A stretch of 64,000 bases of DNA from Acidobacteriota bacterium (GCA_019639175.1 JAHBSK010000002.1:186001-250000), one strand, 5' to 3'. Positions 9,015-19,017 are shown, counted from the stretch's first letter. Program-made: numbers and translations. The notes: generated from the sequence alone by a model not told the origin.

Positions 9015-9048
9015 AAAAGGCAGGTGAGATCGCTCTCCCTGCCTTTTT
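9015..9048. terminator. bidirectional rho-independent terminator
   Basis: AAAAGGCAGG, a 13-nt loop region, then CCTGCCTTTTT. It sits between two converging genes (the LolA-like gene and the SurA-like gene) and has A and T runs on the correct sides for both. Confidence 0.85.
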
Positions 9049-9065
9049 ACCATTTTTTTAGCGCG

Positions 9066-10127
9066 TTAATTACCGGATCTTTCCTTGCGTTCATCGGCAA
9101 AGAGTACCGGAGCGACGATCGGCCTGTAAGATTCGTTGATCTTTATATAGGCATCTGTGCGAAGCGAACTCATATATTTTTTGCCTTCGGCTTCGGCCTT
9201 TTCAGACATGATTGCCATGCGGATGGCGTTTTCGTCAAAATGCGACTCGCTGCTGGCCGCCGAGCGTTCATCAACACGCAATATCGAAATGCCGACCTGA
9301 TCGGCCTCGACCGGTTCGGCATAACCGCCGGCTTTCACGTCCTTGATAGCGGCGGCATAGTCAGGAAATCCTTCGGTAAATTCGGCTACCGATCGTGTGC
9401 CGATCTTGCCTTTATCCTGTGCAACGCTGGGACGGTCTGAATTTTCGACAACGATCTTTTCCCAATCGGCTCCGCCGCGAAGCTGGGCGAGGAGTTCTTT
9501 TGCTTTATCTCTTACTGAGGCTTCAGAGCGTCCGGCAAAGCTAAGAAAAAGCTCGCTTAAAGTAACGGTCTCGGGTTTTGTGAACTTCTGCTTGTTGGCT
9601 TCGAAATAGTCCTTCAGCACTTTTGAGGAAGGTTCCCAATAGAGCTTTCTGTGAACTTCCTGCTGAATGACATATTCCCGTGTCAGTTGTTTTCGCCACA
9701 TGTCTCTGACGTCATCAGGGTTCACACCCGTTTTACGCATTTCTTCAAACAGGCCATCGAGGGTCTTGATGTCATACTGCTTCATCATTTCAAGGAATCT
9801 CTGGTTCACGGCGGCCTCGACCTCGCGCTCCAGGCCCAATTCCTTGCCACGCTGCATCAACAGTTCCTCATTGATGAGGTTTGCTATCAGTTCGCCCTGT
9901 TTTTCATCCACCTCACGCTGGGCGTCCTCGCGCGAACGGCCCTGTTCGACCTGAGCATCAATAAGCAGCCTGATCTCTTTCTTGATTCGCGAAAGCGTTA
10001 TAACACCGTCGTTTATCTGAGCGACGACCTCGTCAACGACATATTCTTCAGTTTCCTGGGCAAATACAGGAGAAACCAGTATCGCGGCGGCTAATATGAT
10101 AAACAGTGATCTACAATAACGGAACAT
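9066..10127 (-). CDS. SurA-like periplasmic chaperone / PPIC-type peptidyl-prolyl isomerase
   Basis: This 353-aa protein is read from the ATG at 10127, which has GGAG about nine bases upstream and a signal peptide right after it (residues 1-23, ending VFAQ). Residues about 28-170 form the helical SurA N-terminal region (VVAQINDGVITLSRI, LIANLINEELLMQRG). A parvulin-like PPIC domain spans about 190-300 (VTLSELFLSF, ADWEKIVVENSD, GYAEPVEADQVGISIL). It would fold outer-membrane or secreted proteins in the periplasm. There is one parvulin domain where E. coli SurA has two. It lies downstream of mfd with 204 bp between, so it probably has its own promoter. Confidence 0.85.
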   Translation of the reverse strand: MFRYCRSLFIILAAAILVSPVFAQETEEYVVDEVVAQINDGVITLSRIKKEIRLLIDAQVEQGRSREDAQREVDEKQGELIANLINEELLMQRGKELGLEREVEAAVNQRFLEMMKQYDIKTLDGLFEEMRKTGVNPDDVRDMWRKQLTREYVIQQEVHRKLYWEPSSKVLKDYFEANKQKFTKPETVTLSELFLSFAGRSEASVRDKAKELLAQLRGGADWEKIVVENSDRPSVAQDKGKIGTRSVAEFTEGFPDYAAAIKDVKAGGYAEPVEADQVGISILRVDERSAASSESHFDENAIRMAIMSEKAEAEGKKYMSSLRTDAYIKINESYRPIVAPVLFADERKERSGN

Positions 10128-10331
10128 AAATAACTCCAAATATGGGGCAAATGTCTTAAAAATCTTCCTTACGGGCATATATGATGCTATCGCAATGAAA
10201 TTGGTTTTATGCCGACAGCTTTTTCTCCAAAAACCGGCATTTATAAACAACGGAGCATTTTATCAGGTTTTGACAAATTTTCGCATCTTGCAGGCGGAAT
10301 ATTGCGGGAATCGTTGAAAACTCAATGCTTA

Positions 10332-13300
10332 TTATCCTCTGATCATTCTCATTGTTTCCAGAAGGGAGTTCAGCATATCTTCGTCGCCCAACGGAAACCG
10401 CAAAATGCCGTTGGCTGAAAATTTGATGTCCGCGTTTTCCTGCACCATCGTCATCAGCTTTTCAGGATCGACCCTGCTCCTTTCTGAAAGTTTGATAGCG
10501 ACACCATCGGCAGACCGGTCTATGGAGATAACGCCCATCTCGTCCGCCAGCCGCCTGACCCGTGCATAGCCGAACAGCGAATCGACCGATTCGGGAATGC
10601 TGCCGTATCGGTCACGAAGTTCCGAATGGATACGCGAAAGCTCCTCTTCGGAACCGGCCGAGGATATCCGTTTATAAGTTCTAAGCCGCTGGCTTGCCTC
10701 GATCATATAATCCTTCGGGATCGAGACATCTATGCCAAGATTTATCGAAACGCTGGTTTCGTCAGCAACTTCCTCGCCCTGAAGTTCAGCAATTGTGCGT
10801 TCCAGCATTTTTGTGTAGAGGTCAAAACCGAGGGCGTCCAAATGGCCCGATTGCTGGCCGCCAAGCAGATTTCCCGCTCCGCGAAGCTCCAGATCGAGAG
10901 CCGCGATGCGGAAACCTGCGCCCAGATCGGAAAATTCGCGTATTGCCGAAAGCCGCCTGCGGGCGATCGGCGTCAGTTCCAATTCCGCAGGGATCAGCAT
11001 GTACGCATAAGCCCGTCTGTTGGAACGCCCGACGCGTCCGCGAAGCTGATAAAGCTGTGACAGGCCGTAATTGTCGGCACGGTTTATCAGTATCGTGTTC
11101 GCACGCGGAATATCGATGCCGTTCTCTATTATCGTGGTGGCGACCAGAACATCGTATTTATAGTCAATGAAATCCAGCATGACCTTTTCCATTTCCTTTT
11201 CGTTCATCTGGCCGTGGCCGATGGCGATGCGGGCATTCGGCACGATCTTTTGCAGCAATGCGGCTATCGCTTCGATGGTCTCCACGCGATTGTGGATGAA
11301 AAATATCTGCCCGTTCCTTGCAAGTTCAAGGTCGATGGCAGAGCGGATGACGCCTTCTGAAAATTGAACGACCTGAGTATTGATCGAAAGCCGGTCGCGC
11401 GGAGGCGTTTCTATAACGGACATATCACGCATCCCGAGCAGCGACATATTCAGCGTTCGCGGGATCGGCGTGGCGGACAGCGTCAGGACATCGACCCGTT
11501 TGCGGAGCTGCTTTAATTTTTCCTTGTGGGCGACACCAAAACGCTGTTCCTCATCAACAATGACAAGGCCGAGTTTTGGCAGCGAAACGTCGTTTGACAG
11601 GATGCGGTGCGTTCCTATCAGGACATCGACATCACCTTTTTCTGCGGCAGCAACGACGTTCTTTTGTTCTTTCGGACTGCGAAATCTGGAGAGCAGGTCT
11701 ATCTTTGCGGGAAATGCAGCAAACCGGCGCGAGAACGATTCAAAATGCTGATATGCCAAGATGGTCGTCGGGGCCAGAACGGCGACCTGTTTGCCGTCCA
11801 TTATCGCCTTGAATGCCGCCCGCATTGCCACCTCGGTCTTGCCATAGCCGACATCGCCGACGATCAGGCGGTCCATCGGCTCGGCGGTTTCCATGTCGGC
11901 CTTTACGTCCTCGATGGCCTTTCCCTGATCTGTTGTCAGTTCAAACGGGAATGCGTCCTCAAACTCATGCTGCCACGGCGCATCGGGCGAAAAGGCGTAA
12001 CCTTTGACCAATTTGCGCTCGGCGTAGAGCTTAAGAAGCTCATCCGCCATATCGCGCATCGCTCGTTTTGCCCTGGCCTTTGTTTTTTGCCAGCCGATGC
12101 CGCCAAGACGGTCAAGCGACGGCGACGTAGCCTCGCCCGAGGAATATCTGGACACAAGATCCATCCTTTCCACCGGAACAAAAAGCTTGGCGTTGTCGGC
12201 ATAGACCAGGAGCATGAACTCGCGTTCCGTCCCTTGCGTCGAAATGGTTTGCAGCCCGTCAAAACGTCCGACGCCATGATCGACATGAACAACGTAATCA
12301 CCCGGTTTCAGGTCGCGAAAATCGGAAACGAACGCCCCGAGCTTTGACCGCTTTCGCCGGGGAACGGAACCTGATTCTCTGACATCCTCTGTCACGTTCG
12401 GGCCGAAAACGTCGGTTTCGGTAAAAAAGCGGAGAGCGAGTGACGGCATCTCAAAACCCGATGACAAACTGCCGACAATGACCGCGTCCGCAGGAAGCGA
12501 GGCGTTCATTTCGCGTGAGAGATCTTCAAAGCGTTCGGCCAGGCCTTGCGTCTGCATCACGATCCGCGTTTCGTCTTTTTCGTGTTTTGCAATTTCTGTG
12601 ACAAAACTCTTTATATCGCCTCTGAATTTTTGTGTCGGGCGGGATGTAAGTTCGATCTCTTTTTGTGTGGATGCGGAAACAGGAAATAAGAACAGTTGCC
12701 CCGTTGCCGATGTTTCGGTCACTGACAGGTCATCATCGGTAACGGCGGCCTGCCGCCCCAAAGCACGAAGCTCGACAAGTCGGTGAGGGCTGAGCCGCTC
12801 CCGCAATTCCTCGGGCGAAAGAAACAACTCCTCAGGTTTCAAACCGATCTCACCGTTTTCTGATAAAGCAGCATGGCGTCGTTCCAAACCATCCAGAAGA
12901 TCGGTTATCGCCGCCTCGGCCTCAAGCGGTTCGTCAATGACAAGGATCGCATCTTTGAGATAATCGAACGCCGAACCTGTGCGAGGTTTTGAAAGCGGCA
13001 GGAGAAATTCCCAGCCGGAAAATGTCTCACCCTGTGCGGCAAAGTCCGTGCGGTCTTTCAGGCTGCGGGCAAATTGGCCGTCGGAAAAACGACCTTCGGC
13101 TGCGGCGGCCCAATCACCAAGCTCCTGTTCGGAAACCGCAAACTCACGCATCGGTGCGATGGAGACCTCTTTCACGTGGCCGGTCGATAACTGAGTTTCC
13201 GGGTCAAATTGGCGTATGGAATCGACCGTGTCACCAAAAAATTCTATTCTCAGCGGCATTTCAGAATTTGCAGGCCACACATCAACAATGCCTCCGCGTG

Positions 13301-13832
13301 AGGAAAACTGTCCGACGTTGAAGATCGGGTCTTCGCGGACAAAACCCGATGCACGCAGGCGTGCGATGACCAGATCAGGCGAAATATCCGCATCGACTTT
13401 GAGCTTTACGCCCAGGCTTTCTATCTGACCGGGTTCGATCGTTCTGAATGCCAACGATTTGGACGAAAGCACCGCCACGTCGTATTTGTCCGCCGCGAGG
13501 TCCCACAGGGCGAGTGCTCGCTGTTCCTGCGTTTCGGCGTGAGGCGACATTGACGAATATATCTCCGTTTCAAATGACGGAAGCCCGACGACGCGGCGGC
13601 CATGTTCGTTTATCTCATTCCAAGATCTAAGGTCAGAGACCCATTCGCCGAGAGAGGCGTTGTTTCCGGTAATTACCGCGAACCGACGGCCCGTCACTAC
13701 GGAAAGGTGCGATAGGACGAAGCTCTTGGCCGAAACCGATGTCAGCCCGCCAAGCTGAATGACGCGCGATCCGCCATTCAAGCGTCCCGTTACTTCGCTG
13801 ATGAAGTTTTTAAGTGCGGCCCTGCTTCCCAT
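10332..13832 (-). CDS. mfd: transcription-repair coupling factor
   Basis: This large (about 1166-aa) ATP-dependent translocase frees RNA polymerase stalled at DNA damage and recruits UvrA. The UvrB-like N-terminal part carries RGGIVDVWP and PLRIEFFGDTVDSIR. The RNA-polymerase-interacting domain (DYVVHVDHGVGRF) follows, then the SF2 motor: GDVGYGKTEVAMRAAF (Walker A), DEEQRFG (motif II), LSATPIPRTL (motif III), TTIIENGIDIP and QLRGRVGRS. The TRCF C-terminal domain ends the protein. I chose the ATG at 13832; a GTG two codons upstream is possible. Length is normal and all motifs look intact. Confidence 0.97.
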   Translation of the reverse strand: MGSRAALKNFISEVTGRLNGGSRVIQLGGLTSVSAKSFVLSHLSVVTGRRFAVITGNNASLGEWVSDLRSWNEINEHGRRVVGLPSFETEIYSSMSPHAETQEQRALALWDLAADKYDVAVLSSKSLAFRTIEPGQIESLGVKLKVDADISPDLVIARLRASGFVREDPIFNVGQFSSRGGIVDVWPANSEMPLRIEFFGDTVDSIRQFDPETQLSTGHVKEVSIAPMREFAVSEQELGDWAAAAEGRFSDGQFARSLKDRTDFAAQGETFSGWEFLLPLSKPRTGSAFDYLKDAILVIDEPLEAEAAITDLLDGLERRHAALSENGEIGLKPEELFLSPEELRERLSPHRLVELRALGRQAAVTDDDLSVTETSATGQLFLFPVSASTQKEIELTSRPTQKFRGDIKSFVTEIAKHEKDETRIVMQTQGLAERFEDLSREMNASLPADAVIVGSLSSGFEMPSLALRFFTETDVFGPNVTEDVRESGSVPRRKRSKLGAFVSDFRDLKPGDYVVHVDHGVGRFDGLQTISTQGTEREFMLLVYADNAKLFVPVERMDLVSRYSSGEATSPSLDRLGGIGWQKTKARAKRAMRDMADELLKLYAERKLVKGYAFSPDAPWQHEFEDAFPFELTTDQGKAIEDVKADMETAEPMDRLIVGDVGYGKTEVAMRAAFKAIMDGKQVAVLAPTTILAYQHFESFSRRFAAFPAKIDLLSRFRSPKEQKNVVAAAEKGDVDVLIGTHRILSNDVSLPKLGLVIVDEEQRFGVAHKEKLKQLRKRVDVLTLSATPIPRTLNMSLLGMRDMSVIETPPRDRLSINTQVVQFSEGVIRSAIDLELARNGQIFFIHNRVETIEAIAALLQKIVPNARIAIGHGQMNEKEMEKVMLDFIDYKYDVLVATTIIENGIDIPRANTILINRADNYGLSQLYQLRGRVGRSNRRAYAYMLIPAELELTPIARRRLSAIREFSDLGAGFRIAALDLELRGAGNLLGGQQSGHLDALGFDLYTKMLERTIAELQGEEVADETSVSINLGIDVSIPKDYMIEASQRLRTYKRISSAGSEEELSRIHSELRDRYGSIPESVDSLFGYARVRRLADEMGVISIDRSADGVAIKLSERSRVDPEKLMTMVQENADIKFSANGILRFPLGDEDMLNSLLETMRMIRG

Positions 13833-13942
13833 AAACACAACTATCCGCAGAAAAAGTTCCCTGACGGGGCTTTCTCATACGGTGTTCTAATTGTCGCATA
13901 CGAGCGCCGCCTATTCCGAATCACGAACGTGAAAACGGCGGA

Positions 13943-14848
13943 TCAGGCTTCGCGGCTTTGCTCGGTGCGAAAAACATCCGGCGGCGGAATGTGGCCGCGA
14001 ATATTTATATCACGCTGCGGGAAAGGCATTTCGATGCCGTGTTTGCGAAAGTTTTTCAGGATGACATAGTTCAGCGAACTCTTAAAGAAACCGGGCCGCT
14101 GAAGCATCGTCCGGCTCCACGCCCGAAGCTCAAAGTGCAGCGAACTGTCATCAAAGCGGATAAATCTGACCGACGGCGCCGGTTCCTTCAGCACGTCGTC
14201 GAGTTCGTTGGCGGATTCGACCAGGACCTTTGTGACAAGATCAACGTCGGAATCATACGACACGTCTATCGGGATGCGAAAGCGGACCATGTCCGAGCCA
14301 AAACTCCAGTTGGTGACGTTTTCGGAGATGAATTTGCTGTTCGGGACGATAATGGCAATGTTGTCATTTGTCCTGATACTGGTGCTGCGGGCGCCGATGG
14401 ATTGCACGCGGCCATGAACCGGGCCGACCTCTATGCGGTCGCCGACCTTTATCGGGCGTTCGAGCAGGATGATAAGGCCGCTGATAAAATTGTTGGCGAT
14501 GTTTTGCATACCAAAACCGATGCCGATGCCGACCGCACCGGCAAGGACATTCAGCGTTGTCAGGTCGATGCCGACCGTCTGAAGAAGTATCAAAAAGCCG
14601 ATAAAAAGCATCAGATACCGTGTGATCGTGCCGATGGCCTGCTGTGCCCCGACATCGAGCTTGGTTCGCTGAAGCAGTTTAGAGATAAGCAGATTTTTCA
14701 GCTTTCCTGAGATGTAGATGATGACGATCGCAAAAATAAGAATGTAGGCGATACTAAGCGGAGTTATCCTGGCCTCGCCGAGGGCGAAGATATTGTAATT
14801 CAGAAGATCGAGTATCTTTTTAAGATATGCGTCAAAGCTTTCGTTCAT
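13943..14848 (-). CDS. MscS-family mechanosensitive channel
   Basis: This 301-aa protein has AGGAGACC ahead of its ATG. Three membrane helices (about residues 28-50, 72-92 and 95-118) lead into the pore-lining and beta region: LAGAVGIGIGFGMQNIANNFISG is the glycine/alanine-rich TM3 typical of MscS, followed by ERPIKVGDRIEVG and VQSIGARSTSIRT. A C-terminal alpha-beta domain completes it. It would open under membrane tension to release solutes during osmotic downshock. It is transcribed toward mfd (110 bp) and divergently from lysS. Size is close to the short E. coli MscS (286 aa). Confidence 0.92.
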   Translation of the reverse strand: MNESFDAYLKKILDLLNYNIFALGEARITPLSIAYILIFAIVIIYISGKLKNLLISKLLQRTKLDVGAQQAIGTITRYLMLFIGFLILLQTVGIDLTTLNVLAGAVGIGIGFGMQNIANNFISGLIILLERPIKVGDRIEVGPVHGRVQSIGARSTSIRTNDNIAIIVPNSKFISENVTNWSFGSDMVRFRIPIDVSYDSDVDLVTKVLVESANELDDVLKEPAPSVRFIRFDDSSLHFELRAWSRTMLQRPGFFKSSLNYVILKNFRKHGIEMPFPQRDINIRGHIPPPDVFRTEQSREA

Positions 14849-15018
14849 CTATGGTCTCCTGTTTTTGAATTTGATCGTTTAGACATTCTAAGTTATCTGC
14901 TGAGTTCGCCCAAATTTTCAAATTCGGGTCAGGCGATACGTCTGCTAATGCTGTGACATATTGCGCAATAACGGGTATGTTTGCTTTAATCAAAAATTCA
15001 GCAAAGTTTTGAAAGGCT

Positions 15019-16671
15019 ATGAACATTCCTTCATTTGACGAAATAATTGAACCCAACGACCAGACAGAAGCCAGACAAGAGCATCTGGCAAAGATCGCTG
15101 AACTTGTCGGCAACGTGTATCCGAATAAATTTGCCCGCACTGCGATAAGCGGCGGCGAAGATACAATAACGTCGATAAAACATTTTGAAGGCGTAACGGC
15201 GGTCGAGGCCGAGATGGCGGCGATCAAGGCAAATTTGGCCGATGGCGAACGTCCGCCGGCGGAAAAGAAAGATGCGATGAACGAAAGGCTGAAAGCCTTT
15301 GGCACGGTGCGGATAGCGGGACGGCTGACCACGCCGCCGCGCGGCAATTTCGTTCACCTTACGGACGGGCTTAACAAACTGCAAATATATTGCAACAAAA
15401 AAGGGCCGCTGGCATTGATCCGCAATGACGCCGAGAACACCATCGATGAAGCGAACGGCTGGACGCTTTGGCAACTGGTCGATCACGGCGATCTGATCGG
15501 CGTAGAGGGCTATCTGTTCGTGACGAACACCGGTGAGGTTTCGGTACACGTAGAAAAGCTGCAATTTTTGGCAAAGGCATTGTTGCCGATGCCGGACAAG
15601 ATGCACGGCATCGCCGACCCGGAACTCAGGCGGCGTTACCGTTACGCCGACCTGATCGCGTCGAGTTTGCAGGTAGAGCAGGACGGCCTGACGACGCGCG
15701 AGGTCTTTGAACGCCGGGCAAGGCTCATCAGCGGAATGCGGCGTTATCTGGACGATAACGGCTATGTCGAGGTCGAAACGCCGATGCTCACGCCAAAGGC
15801 GACCGGAGCGGCGGCAAAGCCTTTTGAAACGCATCACAATGCTCTGGACATACCGCTATATGCACGCATAGCGCCCGAGCTTTACCTCAAAAGGCTGGTC
15901 GTCGGCGGTTTTGAAAAGGTCTATGAACTGAACCGAAATTTTCGCAACGAAGGCCTCTCGCAAAAGCATAATCCCGAGTTCACAATGCTCGAATTTTACT
16001 GCGCCTATATGGACGTCAACGGCATGATGGACTTTGCCGAAAAGATGATCCGGGAAGCGGTCGCCAAAGCCAACAACGGCAGCCTGATCGTGAACTACGG
16101 TGAGAATGAGATAGATTTTGGTAATTTTGCTCGTATAAGAATGTCAGATGCGGTGTCAGAACCGGAAGCGGTAGCGACCGGGTCACAAAATACAGACAAA
16201 GAAAACCCCGTCACTACCGTTCCGGGTTCTGACTCGACCGATGTCGAAGTCCTTCAATATTTTGAGGAACACGTTGAACATACATTGATACAGCCCACAT
16301 TCATCATCGACTATCCAAAATCCATCTCTCCTCTTTCAAAGGCATCGCCGGAGAACCCGAACATTGCCGAGAGGTTTGAGCTGTTTATAAACGGAATGGA
16401 GGTCGCGAACGGTTTTAGCGAGTTGAATGATCCGAAAGAGCAATACGAGCGTTTTGTCGATCAGATGAAAGAACGCGACGGCGGCGACGAAGAAGCAATG
16501 GTGTTGGACGAAGATTATGTCCGTGCGCTCGCGTACGGAATGCCGCCCGCCGCCGGCATCGGCATCGGCATCGACCGGCTCGTGATGCTGCTGACCAACA
16601 AACATTCGATCCGCGATGTCATTCTTTTCCCGCACATGCGGCCGGAGAAGAGAGAGGGAGAAGGGGAGTAA
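15019..16671 (+). CDS. lysS: lysyl-tRNA synthetase, class II, with repeat-derived segment
   Basis: This 550-aa protein charges tRNA-Lys. It has an OB-fold anticodon domain (about residues 90-185, VRIAGRLTT), motif 2 ([20 protein letters not shown]) and motif 3 ([13 protein letters not shown]). An N-terminal extension of about 60 residues precedes the usual start region. Between MSDAV and [14 protein letters not shown] the usual roughly 35-residue segment is missing. In its place is a Ser/Thr/Glu-rich stretch (residues about 379-405) encoded by an inverted pair of a dispersed repeat (16155-16233). The last codons ([10 protein letters not shown]) run into a purine-rich repeat that continues past the stop. 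Catalytic motifs are intact, so the enzyme should work. Confidence 0.95.
   Translation: MNIPSFDEIIEPNDQTEARQEHLAKIAELVGNVYPNKFARTAISGGEDTITSIKHFEGVTAVEAEMAAIKANLADGERPPAEKKDAMNERLKAFGTVRIAGRLTTPPRGNFVHLTDGLNKLQIYCNKKGPLALIRNDAENTIDEANGWTLWQLVDHGDLIGVEGYLFVTNTGEVSVHVEKLQFLAKALLPMPDKMHGIADPELRRRYRYADLIASSLQVEQDGLTTREVFERRARLISGMRRYLDDNGYVEVETPMLTPKATGAAAKPFETHHNALDIPLYARIAPELYLKRLVVGGFEKVYELNRNFRNEGLSQKHNPEFTMLEFYCAYMDVNGMMDFAEKMIREAVAKANNGSLIVNYGENEIDFGNFARIRMSDAVSEPEAVATGSQNTDKENPVTTVPGSDSTDVEVLQYFEEHVEHTLIQPTFIIDYPKSISPLSKASPENPNIAERFELFINGMEVANGFSELNDPKEQYERFVDQMKERDGGDEEAMVLDEDYVRALAYGMPPAAGIGIGIDRLVMLLTNKHSIRDVILFPHMRPEKREGEGE
16155..16233. repeat. inverted pair of a dispersed 29-bp repeat inside lysS
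   Basis: The left arm (16155-16183) begins GTCAGAACCGGAAGCGGTAG. The reverse complement of the right arm (16205-16233) begins GTCAGAACCCGGAACGGTAG. By eye 24 of 29 positions agree. A 21-bp A-rich spacer lies between. The left arm matches copies in copA at 22091-22121 and 22339-22369. The whole unit is in frame. Confidence 0.85.
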
Positions 16672-16697
16672 GGGAGTAAGGGAGAAAAGAAGTAGAG
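16643..16697 (+). repeat. purine-rich repeat over the lysS 3' end
   Basis: An almost pure A/G run with imperfect copies of GGGAGTAA and GGGAGAA. It supplies the last lysS codons and extends about 25 bp past the stop. Similar purine-rich strands occur inside the isoaspartyl peptidase gene (20768-20809) and the NagX-like gene (34350-34428). Confidence 0.55.
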
Positions 16698-16706
16698 TTC
16701 TTTATT

Positions 16707-16734
16707 TATAGGACCTATGTGTCCTATATGACAT
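16707..16734. repeat. TATAGGAC-type short repeat
   Basis: TATAGGACCTATGTGTCC followed by TATATGACAT: overlapping inverted and direct copies of ATAGGAC/GTCCTAT. A related block lies at 56689-56729. It sits between the converging lysS and umuC genes. Confidence 0.6.
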
Positions 16735-16743
16735 ATTCTCCTT

Positions 16744-18051
16744 TTACAAAAACCTTACCGAGCGGCTGAAGGTTTTGCCGAGGCCGAGGCGTTCGCGTTC
16801 GACGTTGTGGTTCGCGTCGTTTGAACGGTGCGTGCTTTGGCTTTGCCAGCCGCCTTTGTCATGCAAAATGGCCGGGCGTATGACATCGCGTCCGTATCTG
16901 AGGTTAAGCTCGTCGATCGACCGATTCAGCCGGCTCCACCGCTCAAAATCCGCCTGGTCATATAGCCTTATGGATATTGTTTTGGCAGGTGCCAATTCAT
17001 GCAGGACAATGCCCGCCCGCCTGTATTTGAGGCCGGGCCGATATGCCTGTTCAAAACAGCTTGCCACCCAGCGGTATATTTCGCTTGTCACGTCGGAATG
17101 ATAGATCGATCTGTAAGAGCAGGCATTTGAGTAATAATACGGATCGGGCCTGTGGCGGTCGGTCTGCAGAAATACCGAGACAGACCTTGTTGCCAATCCG
17201 TTCCAGCGCATCTTTTCCATTGCCCGCGTTGTGAAAAAAAAGACCGCGTTCCTGATCTCTTCTCTGCTGCTGAGAGCTTTGCCAAAGGTGCGCGTATGAG
17301 CGATCGACTTGTTATCGCGTTCGGTCGTTTCCAGCGGCAGGCATTTTATGCCGTTCAGTTCCAGAACCGTTCTCGCGCCAAAAACATTCAGATAACCTCT
17401 GATCTTTTCGGGGTCGGCAAGTTTTAATTCAAACGCGGTATTTATCCCGCGTTCTTTAAGTTTGACGGCGGAGCGTCTTCCCACGCCCCATACATCTCCT
17501 ATCTCGGTTCGTTTGAGGGCTACGTCCGTGTAGGGCGAATGATAAAGGTCAAGAACACCTTTGGTTTTTGCGGACTTTTTTGCCAGATGATTTGCCACCT
17601 TTGCCAAGGTCTTTGTTTCGGTTATGCCGACCGAGACCGGAATATTTGTCTCTTTCAATATCCTGTCGCGGATGTGAGTGCCGAAAAGTTTCAGCTTATC
17701 GGGCGGCCCGGCATCCAGAAAGGCCTCGTCTATCGAATAAAGTTCGACCGAAGATTCGCCGACCTCATTTATCAGGATATTCAGTATCCTGTCAGCAAAG
17801 CTGTGATAAAGGGCATGATTGCAGGAGATAATGGCCGTGTTATGGGCCTCAAGCAGTTCGCGTACCTGAAACAGCGGCTGTGCCATCTGTACGCCCATTT
17901 GCTTTACCTCATCGCTTCGGGAGATTATGCATCCGTCGTTATTGGACAACACCACGACCGGACGTTCTTTCAGTTTTGCATTGACCGCTCTTTCGCATGA
18001 CACGAAAAAGTTGTTGCAGTCCACAAGGGCGATGGCATTGTTCTCCGACAT
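16744..18051 (-). CDS. umuC: Y-family DNA polymerase, UmuC subunit type
   Basis: This 435-aa translesion polymerase is of the Pol V catalytic-subunit type. I use the ATG at 18051; a GTG at 18066 is in frame. Motifs are ALVDCNNFFVSCER (first catalytic Asp), VVVLSNNDGCIISRS, ELYSIDEAFLD (catalytic Asp-Glu), PVSVGITETKTLAKVANHLAKK and the WGVGRRSAVKL helix-hairpin-helix. The little-finger domain covers about residues 240-350. The C-terminus does not show the SPRYTT-type ending usual in UmuC; it reads GGWQSQSTHRSNDAN and then basic residues. No umuD lies next to it, so any partner must be elsewhere. Confidence 0.93.
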   Translation of the reverse strand: MSENNAIALVDCNNFFVSCERAVNAKLKERPVVVLSNNDGCIISRSDEVKQMGVQMAQPLFQVRELLEAHNTAIISCNHALYHSFADRILNILINEVGESSVELYSIDEAFLDAGPPDKLKLFGTHIRDRILKETNIPVSVGITETKTLAKVANHLAKKSAKTKGVLDLYHSPYTDVALKRTEIGDVWGVGRRSAVKLKERGINTAFELKLADPEKIRGYLNVFGARTVLELNGIKCLPLETTERDNKSIAHTRTFGKALSSREEIRNAVFFFTTRAMEKMRWNGLATRSVSVFLQTDRHRPDPYYYSNACSYRSIYHSDVTSEIYRWVASCFEQAYRPGLKYRRAGIVLHELAPAKTISIRLYDQADFERWSRLNRSIDELNLRYGRDVIRPAILHDKGGWQSQSTHRSNDANHNVERERLGLGKTFSRSVRFL

Positions 18052-18141
18052 ATCAATAAATGACACAATGTATTAACAATGAAACGAATCAATGTTAATG
18101 TCAGCAGTATAAAAAAGCAAGGAGTTATATTTAGCCATGTA

Positions 18142-19017
18142 TCAGGCCAATGAACGATATTGAGAAGGTGAGAGGCCCGTTCGCCGCTTAAAAGCGGTCG
18201 AAAGATGGCTGTGGTCGGCAAATCCGGTCTCCATCGCTATGGTGGTTATGTCCTTATTGGTGCTGCCGAGCAGATGGCGGGCGCGCCTAACACGTTGTGA
18301 GAGCATGTGTTGGGCCGGTGTCGAGCCGAACGCGTTGCGAAACGCCCACAGGAAACGATGAGGCGTTTCATCAGTGATCGAACACAATCTTTCCAGCGTT
18401 ATCTGCTCGGACAAATGCTCGAGGATAAAGGCCTCAAGCGCCGCCCTGGTCTCAGGTGAGAAACGGACATTGCGCAGGGTTTTTGGCGTCGGCTCCAGAG
18501 AAAACTTTTCCGTTATCCTGTCGATGATGTCAAAAACGATCTCGTTTCGCCTGACAGCGGAAAGTTCGTCCTGTTCGTCGTTCAGCCCGTAAAGTTCAAT
18601 GACCATTTCCGCCAGCGGCCTGTCAAAACCTCCGGCGACAGGGGTCAGCCGGCCCATACCCTTGCTCGCAGCTCCTCCATTCACCGCCGGGCCGATCAGC
18701 ATCTCTATATAGCTTGCAGAATCGCCTTTTACGCGGGTCGCGTATTTGACGCCAGCAGGAACAAGCCATATCTCGCCCGACATCGGCGGATCGAGCTTTA
18801 CACCGCGCCCGTCAAATTCGGATTCGATCTCGCGGATAGCACCGCCCAGGTGAAGCACCAGCAAAACAGGGTTGTCCTTTTCCTGCCATTCCAGCGTTCC
18901 CGGTATCGATTCGTTCTTTCCTGAGATCTTGTAGCCGTCGCCGCAGACCACGGGCCGCCCGGAAATAACGATCTCGGAAAGCCTGTTTTGCGGCTTTGCG
19001 GAGAATTTAAAAGACAT
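18142..19017 (-). CDS. AraC-family transcription regulator
   Basis: This 291-aa protein has a C-terminal double helix-turn-helix (about residues 190-290) with AFILEHLSEQITLERLCSIT, HRFLWAFRNAFGSTPAQHML and FADHSHLSTAFKRRTGLSP, all typical of AraC/XylS proteins. The N-terminal half is a cupin-like sensor with no recognisable ligand signature. It is divergent from the NTF2-like and SDR genes with about 105 bp between starts, the usual layout for an AraC protein and its target genes, so control of that pair is likely. The 3' end is 90 bp upstream of umuC on the same strand, but a link to umuC is not evident. Confidence 0.9.
   Translation of the reverse strand: MSFKFSAKPQNRLSEIVISGRPVVCGDGYKISGKNESIPGTLEWQEKDNPVLLVLHLGGAIREIESEFDGRGVKLDPPMSGEIWLVPAGVKYATRVKGDSASYIEMLIGPAVNGGAASKGMGRLTPVAGGFDRPLAEMVIELYGLNDEQDELSAVRRNEIVFDIIDRITEKFSLEPTPKTLRNVRFSPETRAALEAFILEHLSEQITLERLCSITDETPHRFLWAFRNAFGSTPAQHMLSQRVRRARHLLGSTNKDITTIAMETGFADHSHLSTAFKRRTGLSPSQYRSLA

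Noticed and set aside
9651-10094. 147-aa forward reading frame antisense to the SurA-like gene
   Set aside because: It is the shadow of a conserved coding strand with no independent support.
14849-15018. T-box or other leader RNA before lysS
   Set aside because: No T-box signature or stable conserved hairpin was visible; T-boxes for Lys are also not expected in this group.
18052-18141. LexA/SOS box upstream of umuC
   Set aside because: No convincing dyad could be read and the box consensus for this phylum is not known to me.
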